Position numbers and translations under genes: made by a program
In this document: positions 35,986 to 45,593 of the stretch, in pieces
Layout of the letters: every line of letters starts with the position of its first letter
How positions within the stretch are numbered: position 1 is the first letter of the stretch
Source: Anastrepha obliqua
Lineage: Eukaryota > Arthropoda > Insecta > Diptera > Tephritidae
Length of the DNA: 64,000 nucleotides
Reading direction: 5' to 3'
NCBI RefSeq assembly: GCF_027943255.1
Contig: NC_072892.1
Span: 32,511,792 to 32,575,791 of the forward strand
The notes under the pieces: model-generated
The model's input: the letters and a program-made list of their open reading frames with translations, nothing else
The model's database searches: none
What the model was told of the DNA's origin: nothing

Positions 35986-36259
35986 TTGGTAAGCTATAAA
36001 TGGCACGCTCAAGCAGATACTCAAGAAAAACTTGGCACAATAAAGACCTCCAACAGCAAGCCATGGATCTCTGACACCACTTGGGGCATCATTCAGCGCA
36101 GAAATGAACTTGAAAGCCAACTTATCAGCGATGGCACCTTTCGGCCAGCCTACAGAGAGGTGGCGAAGCAAGTAAAGAAATCGGCCAGAAACGATAAGAG
36201 AAAGTTCGTTGAAGAACTTGCTAGCGATGCCGAAGCGGCAGCAGAAGTAAACAACATAA
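35986..36259 (+). pseudogene. Non-LTR retrotransposon relic, endonuclease-RT linker (left part)
   Basis: The plus-strand frame reads SNSKPWISDTTWGIIQRRNE, then YREVAKQVKKSARNDKRKF, then VEELASDAEAAAEVNN. This is the linker between the apurinic endonuclease and reverse transcriptase domains of non-LTR elements (KPWISxxTWxxI...RRDKRxFxxxLAxxAExAA). The frame is open from at least 35986 and is broken at 36260 by a 256-bp MITE. The sequence after the MITE (36520-36612) continues the linker. The true start is upstream and lost. Confidence 0.7.
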
Positions 36260-36515
36260 CGATGGTTTTCGAGAAAAGTGACATAATTCAAAAATACAAA
36301 ATACTGAGGTGGGTCAGTTTTCTAGATAATTGACGCGCCGATTCGATCACCTGACAAAACGACACTAACGCCATCTCTCAGAATTGCTTCAAGATTCGCT
36401 TATGACGCTTTTCCAGATAAAAATATATAAATTCTGTAGTTGATTTTTGCTTTTAACGGCAAAACTCCGAATTTGAGTTAATTTTGAGTTGTGTCGCTTT
36501 TCTCGAAAACCATCG
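36260..36515. mobile_element. MITE family B (256 bp), inserted in a non-LTR relic
   Basis: Inverted ends CGATGGTTTTCGAGAAAAG occur at both tips. The flanks suggest either an ATAA 4-bp duplication or a TA duplication if the element includes one more base. A second copy of the same length lies in the opposite orientation at 58613-58868. It is non-coding. Confidence 0.85.
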
Positions 36516-36519
36516 ATAA

Positions 36520-36612
36520 GGCCGCTGTACCTCATAGTTGGCCGCCTAACCAAACAGCAGAGTAACAGCAACCAGCCGACCAGAGATCTGAATGGTGCTT
36601 TGCTGACTTTGA
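36520..36612 (+). pseudogene. Non-LTR linker relic, right part after MITE
   Basis: The plus strand reads RPLYLIVGRLTKQQSNSN followed by QPTRDLNGALL. This matches the start of the region preceding the RT domain in the same type of element as 35986-36259 (L-x-x-x-T-[KR]-x-L, then RPVRDxxG). The MITE therefore split one coding region. Confidence 0.5.
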
Positions 36613-37170
36613 TGTGGGCAGCACAACAACCAGCAATAAAATAACAACATTTTACTCCAGCCTTGCAGAGCTTAAGGATGCAATTAGTCTTAGAATTTTT
36701 CTCATGAGAACTATGGTAAGATTAGTGGATCTTCATATTAGGAAGAAGTTGGGAGCAACATCACAACTGCACCAATCTCAGTTTGTATTTAATAAAGGCA
36801 GCAGCACTTCACTATGTTGTAACAAAGTTAGAAAAAGCTTTAAATACTAGGGAAATTGCGTTTATGTACTTATAGATATTGAAGGCGTCTTTCATAACAT
36901 GAGTTATCGCTCTATAGAAAGAGTTCTTGGCAATAAGAAAATCTATACACCGACTGTAGGATGGATGAAAACGATGCTTGAGAGCAGAATAATCAGCGCA
37001 ACTCTCGGAGCTGAAACTGTCTCAGTCAAGGCAATGGAATGCTGTACTCAAGGAGATGTTTTGTCATCACTTCTTTGTCGACTATTAGTCATTGATGATC
37101 TCATAAGAAACTACAGGAGACAGGCTTTGACGCCATTGACAGTCAATAGGACAACCAGCGATGGATGATA
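36613..37170 (+). pseudogene. Non-LTR reverse transcriptase relic (palm/fingers)
   Basis: Plus-strand fragments in order are: ISLRIFLMRTMVRLVDLHIR (RT box 1-2 equivalent of RPISL..FLLKTMERLVD); QSQFVFNKGSSTS (the FxxGxST box); VYVLIDIEGVFHNMSYRSIE (the xxLDIEGAFN box with the first catalytic Asp); and a decayed VKAMECCTQGDVLSSLLCRLL (the TPQGGVLSPLLW box, with the Pro lost). The YADD box is not found. In-frame stops and frameshifts kill it. A Jockey/R1/LOA-type element is likely. It may be a different insertion from the linker relic just upstream. Confidence 0.7.
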
Positions 37171-40054
37171 GCACCATCAAAATTTTGACCAGTTTTGAAA
37201 ACTTTTTTTTTAGTTCACGTTTTTTTTATAAATTTATGAATTTTTCTAATTTTTTTATTATATAAAACTTGAAATTTTTATTTATTAAAAAAAAATACAT
37301 TATGAATATTCGAAAAAAAACTGTAAAACTGATCAAAATGTTGATGTGCTATAATTTGCTCGCTTGGCGCAGATTCCAGTATGTTAATCGCGCCACCTTC
37401 TTTCAATTATCCATGACACTTTCATATATATTGGAAATTTGTAGGGCATAACACCCAAACCTAAAACGATTTTATGATTTCTGCTCACGAGCCAAGAGCA
37501 ACGATTTCTTTCGCCAAACTTGCCAAACGTTTTGTTTTTTTTTTGTTTATCCACTGTTTTATGATAGGCAGAGTGACACTTTATTTTGTACGAGAAGTAG
37601 ATTTGAAACAAAAGTGTGTAATTTCGGGCTAGAGGAATGAGTATTATACCGAAATGACTTTAATATTTCCTTGTGCGTAGAAATTCATTCAACGCGCCAC
37701 AGTCTTGTGGAACGCATTAGGCATTCGATCATCAGCTCCATTTCTTGCACTTCAACTGCTCTATTACCTACTTTGTAAATAATTGTGTACCATGTTTCAT
37801 ACGTTTAGGTACTTGCCCGTCTACATCTGAGTCCGTTTGCATTTAGAGAAGAGCGTGCAGATCATCTGATATCAGTTTGATGTCTCATTTTCTCTGTAGA
37901 AAAAAATCTTTAGATACCCCAGTAAATATTCTTCACCATGTTTAAAACGTTCCAGAGAACAAACGGTGCGAGCGTAAACTTCGCTTAACGGTTTACGATA
38001 AAAAAATTTCCAATCCTGCGTTTTGTGTTAGAAGTAGACTGGAATTGCTCTCTCTACTCTTAAGGCATCCTTTGCTAGTGATGCCCTTAAACCGAACTCT
38101 TTTTTAACTTTGTATGTCATCTCTTAGAATTTTTCTACTAAGGACTACGTTTATCTGACCGAACAGTGTATTTCAAAGAGATTTTACACGACATTGAACA
38201 ATTTCTTGGCGTTTTGTCTTACTCGATGTAAGCGGTTACAGTGAGCAGGATGCGACAGAATTTTTTATTTGGTTTGTTTTTAGTTTGATTACAGTTTTAG
38301 ATTAACAATAACAATAAATAATTTGCAATAATTACTTTTCGAATCGAGGTTAGAATCCAACTAATTGAGCATCTGAACTCAGCCAAAAGCTGCAACGTTT
38401 GATCCGCTAGGCCTTTAGAACTTCATAAATGCCATAAATTATTTTCTTCCTGCGTGCACTTCTATATGTGAAAATTTCTTGTTGCAGCAGCAACAACAGT
38501 GCACACTCCATATTCGACTCCAATCCACTCCACACGCAAACAAAACACTTTAACGGAAACCAATAATAATTTGCCCATTAAAACACAGCCAGGCAACCGG
38601 CATCTCCAACTCTGAAGCTGTTTTCCGCTGCTGTTGCACTTTTGGGTAGACTTTTTTTTGGGTGGTAATGGAAAATCAGTGTTTGCCTGAATGTTGCACG
38701 CGAGTAAATAATAAAAAGAAATGAAAGAAAAACAAAGAAAGCAAAGAAAGCAACAATGCAACAATGCAACTTTACAGTTACATCGAACAAATTGAGGCGG
38801 CGTGAGGTGAGAAAATGGGCGAAACAGATGAGGTATTAAGAGCTCTTGTAAATAATTTATAACACAAAACTAATGAAGTTGTAAAATAATAAATTCTGCT
38901 TTGAGATTTTGTTATTCTTTTGTCTATTTTCCGGCCTTGTTCTATGTTTTCTTTAATTTTTATTGCTCTTGTTTGTTTTTGCTTGTGTTGTCAAAACAAC
39001 AACGCAGCATGTAATGCTAGTTACACGCCAGACAAATACCGTTGCAGAACAAGCAGAAAAACAACAACACATGTATGTTAAAATAACAACAACTGTTAAA
39101 ACCATCTTCTCAAAAAATAAAAAAAAAACCAAGTGGGCAATGTTGGTACTTACAAGACGGAACATTTTATTCTTCCAAAGCTTTTGTATAAACTTGACAA
39201 CCAGGGAAAAAGGCAATGAATGGTGTTATTCTATAATTAGTGAAGCTGCATGAAAATCAATAAAAATGTAATGCAGAAGACGAGAACTGTAAAATACATA
39301 AAATTGTTTGGACATGTCGAGGCAAATTTGTAAAATTGTGGCTTAAAGAAAGTTGTTAAAAATGACATTTAAAAGAATTTATAAAATGTAAAAAATAAAA
39401 TAAACAAGAAAACAAAGTTGACGCTTTTTACACTTATGTAAGTTGCCTGCACAATTGTGCGGGAAATAATAGCAGCGACCGGTGGAAAATCAAGCAATGA
39501 TTTCTTTCGAATTTAAATGACAACTGCCTTTGAATTTTTAATCAATAATAATGGGGAAAAAGTATTGCACGCACATAATTAAATATTTTTCATGCTAAAC
39601 TAATTCGTTATTTTTTTATAAAAATATAGAATATTTATTGTTAATTTAATTCGTTATGAAAATATAGAATATTTAATGTTAATTTAATTCCTTAACTTTT
39701 TATAAAAATAAACCTTAATAAATCGAAGCACCAAATTTTGTGCAAGATTTGCAAAAATTTAACAAATAACAAACAAATTTCATTTTTTTATCAGAATTTT
39801 TAAAGAATTTCCGAGTATGCAGTTTTATAGCCGGTTAAATTTTAGTACAATAAAAAGCAAGTTTCAATTAGCTCAAAATTTTCGTTGATTTTCTGATAAT
39901 ATTTTTCCCGGCTGATGTTGGGTATTTTCTCCATATAAAAAAAAGCATATATATTTCTTATATGGAGAAAATGTGCAACACTGCCAAAAAGAAAATTGTA
40001 AAAATTGAACTGCTTATAAAAAATGTTCTAGAAATTTATGAGAGTATCAAATGT
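37171..40054. other. No recognised gene
   Basis: AT-rich. A small inverted pair, ATTTTCTCCATAT (39928-39940) and ATATGGAGAAAAT (39959-39971), was seen. Short ORFs match nothing known to me. Confidence 0.35.
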
Positions 40055-40330
40055 ATATCATCCCCTTAGTATAACAATAGCCTATGTGCTCATAGGCTAT
40101 TATTTTTTTATTGAATTTCTGAATTCTCCATCGTCGATTTTATATGTGGTCAAAATTTTATTAAATTCTAGTTCCACAAAGTGGGTCAAAACGTCAGTCA
40201 AAAAATAATAAATATTTGCAGACATAACGAGATTTGAGTGAGAGCTACTTTCGACAAAAAGTTTGAAATTCATTTTTTCAAAACATCAAAAAATGTATAG
40301 GCTATTTTAATATAACTAAGGGGACGATAT
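40055..40330. mobile_element. MITE family C (about 276 bp)
   Basis: The left end ATATCATCCCCTTAGTATAA, then CAATAGCCTAT, is the inverted counterpart of the right end (ATAGGCTATT, then AACTAAGGGGACGATAT). The TIR is about 35 bp with small gaps. An internal second AGGCTATT lies near 40095. It is non-coding and seen once in the window. Confidence 0.65.
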
Positions 40331-40453
40331 AATGAGTATTTTGTGTCCAGTGTAAAGCTTATACAAAATTCAATAGAAAATGCCGGATTTACCAGTATCA
40401 TAAAAAATAGATGTACAGCCTTCAAGACTCGAGAAATAAAAGCAAATCAGCTA

Positions 40454-41407
40454 AAGGGTTTTCCAATAAGAGGTATTATTCCCGTAAAAGATCAATGGTT
40501 TCGTTGCTTGTGTGACACGTAGCGCCGTATTGTTGAAAGTAAACGTTGTCCAGATCAATACCATCCGATTCCGGTCATAAAAAATCGTTAATCATCTCTC
40601 GATAGCGCAATCCATTCGCCGTAACTGTTGATCCAGCTTCATTTTCGAAAAAGTAAGGTCCAATGACTCCGCCGGACCATAAACCGCACCAAACAGTCAC
40701 ACTTTGATGATAGAGAGGCTTTTCAATAATAACTCTTGGATTTTCTGAGCCCCAGATCCGACAATTTTGCTAGTTGACGAAGCCACCGATGTGGAAATGG
40801 GCCTCATCACTCAAGATGCTTTTTCGATGGAATTCCGCATCAATTCATGCATTTCAACGACACCAACAGCAAAGACATGACGTTGTTGATGATCGGCCGG
40901 CTTAAGTTCTGGTGTTAACTGGACTTTATAAGCCTTAAGACCCAAATCTTTATGCAAAATACGGTGTAATAACGTTTGTGGAAGGCCTAATTCCAAAGGA
41001 CGACGAGGAAAGGACAAACCTGGGTTTTCTTCAACACTTTCGGCTACAGCAGCAATATTTTCGGCTGTTCTTGAGCGATAAGCACAGGTTTTATTCTTCA
41101 CATCACGAACTTGTCCTAACAGCTCGAATTTTTTCACCAATTTCTGTATTGCGGTCCGACAAGATGCTTCTCGATGATCTAAAAATAATCGAGTTTTACG
41201 AACCGTCACTGCCAAATTTTTACCAATTTTATAGTGAATTTTTAAATTTCAATGCGTTGTTTAAGCGTGCATCGTTCCTTTTTTATTCATATAACGAAGT
41301 TCATTAATGGCGTAGTAGAGTCAAATATCAAAAAATCACAGTTTCAAAAGTGCCATCTACCGAAATAGCGGGTTATTCAAAATACCACCTGTTATCTGAA
41401 AACCCTT
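40454..41407 (-). mobile_element. Mariner deletion derivative (954 bp), DD41D type
   Basis: Inverted ends AAGGGTTTTCCAATAAGAGG (left) and AAGGGTTTTCAGATAACAGG (right, minus strand) are flanked by TA at 40452-40453 and 41408-41409. It is the same family as 14433-14989. The transposase relic is listed separately. The element sits inside a non-LTR retrotransposon relic that continues at 41408. Confidence 0.85.
40480..41260 (-). pseudogene. Mariner transposase relic, N-terminal two thirds
   Basis: Minus strand, from the first helix-turn-helix (AVTVRKTRLFLDHREASCRT, then AIQKLVKKFELLGQV) through RSRTAENIAAVAESV. The second DNA-binding part follows (LPQTLLHRILHKDLGLKAYK). The first catalytic block is DEAHFHIGGFV, preceded by a stop. 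Then comes VTVWCGLWSGGVIGPYFFEN and the second catalytic block, QQYGATCHTSNETIDLLRE, where the expected Asp of QQDGA is Tyr. The copy ends there: the segment with the third Asp is deleted. Several stops. It is dead. Confidence 0.85.
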
Positions 41408-42120
41408 TATATTCAGTGTGTAAATCGCTAAAAAATAAACCTGATTTTGATAATGTTAGTCCAAAAATACTATTAGATCAGTGGGTTACACTAAGTCCTA
41501 AATTACTGAGGATCGTTATTATCTCCCTATCTAAAGGAGAACTCCCAAAATCGTGGAAACATTCAATAATAACGCCTATAGAAAAATTTAAAAATACTAA
41601 CAAATGCTGGGAATTCAAGCCAATAAATGGCTTAGAAACCTTAGACTAACTCCTTAAGAAAGTTGTGAAAGAACAGCTTGAACAATATATGGAAAAAATA
41701 ACCTAATCTCAAAACTCCAATCTGCTCTCAGAAAGAAATATTCATGCGATATTGGAAAATTACGAATGGAAAAGTATTGAAAGGCAAAGTAAAATTATGA
41801 CTGTATTTTTAGACTTCAAAACAGCTTTCGAAACAATAGAAAGGACAGTACTGTAAGAGAAACCAAAAAATATATGGAATACGAGATTTTTAATTAGTTC
41901 AATTCCTATCTAACTGAAAGGGCTCAAAGAACCAAAGTGAAAGGATGCGACCTTGGGTTTAGAGAAGTAGGGTCTATCCTAGGTGCCCTACTATTTTTTG
42001 TTTGCATAAATGATATTAAAAATGTTTTAAGGAATTGTAAAATAGGAATCTAAAAAGCAGACGACGCTCTACTATATGCAGTAGGAAAAAAACAAACTAA
42101 AAAATGAGAATAATAAAAAT
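41408..42120 (+). pseudogene. Non-LTR reverse transcriptase relic
   Basis: The plus strand reads IITPIEKFKNTNKCWEFKPI (the P-I-x-K, then FRPI box), KKVVKEQLEQYMEKI, IMTVFLDFKTAFETIERTVL (the FLDFxxAFDTxxR box with the catalytic Asp), and a decayed GVPQGSVLGPLLF equivalent (VGSILGALLFFVCINDIKNV in shifted frames). A YADD equivalent occurs near 42060 (ADDALLYAV with stops). Many stops. The mariner at 40454-41407 interrupts its 5' side. The clade is uncertain; the CR1/L2/RTE-like style with 'LDFxxAFETI' is noted. Confidence 0.65.
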
Positions 42121-42179
42121 TGTATTAAAGATCTGCTTGGCCGCGCTTCACAAATTATTTTTGGTTATCCGGAAAGAAA

Positions 42180-43175
42180 TTGCCGATTTTTTTAAAAGAA
42201 AGTAAATACATTTTTATTAAAACTTGGACTAAACTTTAATCAATTCTATATTTTTCATTTTGTTCGATAATCTTTTGCCATCTTTCCGGCAAATTCATTT
42301 TTTACCATTTAAGGAGTTCTGCAAAGACCGAAACAAATGGTGGTCTGCCGGTGCAAGGTCAGGGCTATGTAGTGGATGCATCAAAAGTTCCCAGCCAAGC
42401 TCGCTCAGTTTTTGGAGAGTGACCAAAGATGTATGCGGTGTATGAAATATGACACCATTATTATTGATCAACTCTGGTCACTTTTCGTTCATGGCTGTAT
42501 TCAATTTGTGCAAATGTTGGCAGTAGACATCCGAATTAATCGCTTGGTTCCTCTGAAGCAGCTCGAAAATATACCACACCCTTCCAGTGCCACCAAACTG
42601 ACAGCATAATCTTCTTGTGGTGAATATCAGCCTTTGAAGTGGTTTGTGGCGCTTCATCATGCGGACACCATTATCGTTTTCGATTGACGTTTTTGTAAAC
42701 AATCCATTTTTCATCACCAGTGATAGTCCGCTTCAAAAACGGATCGACCTCAATGCGTTTAAGATGTAAATCACAAGCGTTTATTCGGTTTTCTTTTTTC
42801 TTGAATTTCTTTCATTTCATGTGGTGCCCAAATATCAAGCTTTTTCACCAGTCCAAGACTCTTTAGATGCTCATGAACGGTGGATTTTGGTATATTTAAC
42901 TTCTCTCCAATCTCACGCAAAGTTACATGACAATCCAATTCGATTAAAGCCTTGATAACGTCTTCATCCACATCACTTGACCGACCTGAAAGTGGCTCAT
43001 CTTTATGTGAAAAATCTCCAGAACGGAACTTGATAAATAAATTGCGACACTGTCCTTCTTTTAAGGCTTTATCAGCACACAAATATCTCAAATTTTTAGC
43101 AACCTTCTTTGCGCTTTTTCCTTTATAGAAATAATAAAGTAAAATATGACGAAAATGCTCTTTTGTGGGCTCCAT
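42180..43175 (-). pseudogene. Irritans-like mariner transposase relic
   Basis: From MEPTKEHFRHILLYYFYKGK the minus strand shows the N-terminal helix-turn-helix, DEPLSGRSSDVDED (the GRP/S linker) and LNIPKSTVHEHLKSLGLVKK. It then gives the first catalytic block TITGDEKWIVYKNVNRKR, KADIHHKKIMLSVWWHWKGV, and the third block LHSPDLAPADHHLFRSLQNS. The second catalytic block is damaged: where VFHQDNARPHTSL is expected, VIFHTPHTSLVT is seen, so the Asp is deleted. GDEKW and the PDLAPxDxHLF block with SLQNSLNGK point to the irritans subfamily. Frameshifts and stops occur. TIRs were not identified. Confidence 0.85.
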
Positions 43176-44099
43176 ATTAAAATTGACGCCAAACAAACAA
43201 ATATAAACAAAATTACCCGTACATTTTTTTCTAAAGCACGCCAAAAGGGACAGCTAATAACTGTCAAAAGAAAAAATTAAAATAAATAGTCACACTCCCA
43301 AATTAGCGATTTTTGTATTTTCGAGATCGAAGTTATTGCCAAAGCTAGAAGAAAAGAGTAACTTCGGCAATAACAAGAACAAAAATATTCTTCACATCGA
43401 AAACGTTCAAAGGCGACCAAAACTGAACGAGTTCATGCTGTGAATTTATTTGTCATGAAAAAGATGCTAATTGAAGCGAATCGTATTTTCTTTTCCCAAG
43501 AAATCGCATCACAGAAAAAAGAAAAATTCAACACTTCCCCAAAATATTTTTTGTATTAGCGCAAAGCAGAATATATTCGACAATATTACGAGACGAGGAA
43601 AGAAAATAACTGTAAGTGTTTTGGCTAAAGCCCTACAAAAATAGACAAAAATAGTAGTGTCATGCGACACGAAATGGTATAAAAAAATTAAACAAATCTA
43701 CATATTTCTTTCTTTTTTTTCTCTATAAAAAAATATGTTCATGTCACTACTACACGCGGTTGTACATAATACAATTTACAGTCTTTGTGAACAACTACAA
43801 GCCAATTCAAGAGTGTTAATAAACTATTTATTGCTTTTCTCAAATTTCACTTGTACATTTGCGTCTTGCTAAGCTGAACAACTAAATAAATCAAAATATT
43901 TGTTGCACGTTCTCTTAAAATGAGAACATTTACATAGCCGCTTAGTTTTATTTCTTCCCCAGATACGTGAATACTTTCATATCGACATTTTTCATCTTAT
44001 GAAAAAATTCAGAAAATAAGTTGTTAATACAGCTACAATAAGTGCAATAGATTGTGAGAGTAAGGAGTTCATATTGCGAACTGAAGCTGTCCGAAGTTT
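43176..44099. other. No recognised feature
   Basis: The first ~100 bp probably contain the 5' leader of the mariner relic. The rest is AT-rich without recognised features. Confidence 0.35.
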
Positions 44100-45140
44100 A
44101 GGTAGATAGATGGAATGTTTGAAGTACTAGACTGACACTGCCCAAGTAGCACTAAAGCGACGTTTTGATACCAGTATGAGACCACCAACGGGCAGATATC
44201 TACAGCCAATCAGAGCTGTTGATGTAATTGAGAAGATTCATGGGATTTAGGTTGGCGCACTGTCCCAAGCTTTTGAAGAAAGCAGCACCCAGTAACCTTA
44301 GTCGTCTGGCTGCCAAAACCCGGATATTTACAGAGAAAGTGCACAAAAGTCTCCTCTGGAAGGTCTTCACAGCTTCTGAAATGAGTATTGAATGTTAAGG
44401 CCAGATTTTCTGCGAGAGTGCCGATCGTCCACTGACCGGTAAGCACAGCTACGAGTTTGGAATTTGAATGGCGTAGAGTCAATTGTACTGGGGTCATAGG
44501 ATTTTCGAAATAGCACACGTAGAAATTGAGCTCAATCTGATCTGCGCTTTTCTGAGAAATAAGTTATGCAATGCCCCTTTAACAATACCTCAAGGGGATG
44601 CCGATTACCGGGGAGAAGACCACTGAGACCGATGAACGGGGGGGGAAGACCTCTGAGATGTTCCCACGACAGTCGGTTCTACGTTACCGGAATGACCCAG
44701 GTTTATATCCGGCCAAGGATTGTCACTCCAGCAGCATTACCCATATATGTATGGGGCATGTTATGCAGCAACAACCTCTGAGACCCTTTCCTGGCAATCT
44801 CATCACCAACTTCTTTTCCCTCTTTGTTCATATGTCCTGGAACCCAGATCCACGAAATTTGATCTCCTCTCTGTAGGAGTTGACCAGTTAGAATCTGCAC
44901 CGTGGCGTCGTCAGCACCTTCATCGCAACTTGACTATCAGAACAAATATTCATATCTCCCTCGCTCTCGCATTCCGTAAGCATTCTGCATATCTGCAGGA
45001 TTGCAAAGGCTTCAGCCTCCAAAATCAGCATCCGGCATTTTTAAGGAAATATGTAAATGTGCTGATTTAGAGGAAACTCCTGCTCCGACTGTCGATTCCA
45101 TCTTGGAGCCGTCAGAGGATTAACTTCACACACATTTTTT
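44100..45140 (-). pseudogene. Non-LTR retrotransposon RNase H domain and 3' end relic
   Basis: Read on the minus strand, the RNase H blocks are all visible though in shifted frames. They are DGSKMESTVGAGVSS (first Asp), EAEAFAILQICRM (Glu), NICSDSQVAMKVL (second Asp) and ISWIWVPGHMNKEGKEVGDE, then IARKGS (His and last Asp). Downstream are LVAVLTGQWTIGTLAENLAL, then FNTHFRSCEDLPEETFVHFL, then CKYPGF, a CCHC-like knuckle. The 3' flank to about 44100 is probably the 3' UTR. This layout is that of RNase-H-bearing I/LOA-type elements. The 5' part (RT) is missing, as in 5'-truncated insertions. Confidence 0.75.
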
Positions 45141-45436
45141 AGATTATATTTGCAAAGAGCAAACAATCTATACCCCGACAGTCATATATGGTGTAAGGTT
45201 TAAGGTATACAACTCAAATCCTAAGTGTATTGGGTTCCTAAAAAGACAGACAGACGAGCTTACTCAAACACCAAGGCGGTGTTTCTGGGCTTGAAAGCAC
45301 ATGAAGTTACCTCCAACCTAGGGTGCAACTGCCTTGAACTATAAATGGGCAATACATTAAGGAAAAAGTTATACCTAAAAGCGAAACATAAGCAATGAAA
45401 TCACAGTCAAAGAATTTATAAAGAATTGTCTTAGAC
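45141..45436. other. Possible continuation of the non-LTR relic
   Basis: The minus-strand segment 45240-45330 sits where the region upstream of the RNase H domain would be. No motif is clear enough to assign. Confidence 0.25.
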
Positions 45437-45593
45437 CGACACAGCTCCTCCTTTAATTTATGGTGTGCGTTTTGATGATTTTCCACAAATGTAGGAACTA
45501 TCAGTTTTACGCTGTCTCCGAAGGACAGATGGTGCTTCGTTTCCGTGGTTCAGAACCCTTATCACGCACCAACCCAATCGGCTACGGCGGCTT
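45437..45593 (-). mobile_element. tRNA-derived SINE, minus-strand degenerate copy
   Basis: Read on the minus strand it starts AAGCCGCCGTAGCCGATTGG, keeps the A-box region and GTGCGTGAT. It then loses the centre of the body (the CGGTCGCCCCTCGG segment) and resumes at CATTTGTGGAAAATCATCAA, then AAAGGAGGAGCTGTG. The internal deletion is about 100 bp. Confidence 0.7.

Noticed and set aside
36613..37170. A host gene with an RT-like domain
   Set aside because: Stops, frameshifts and loss of the YADD box show a dead non-LTR element.
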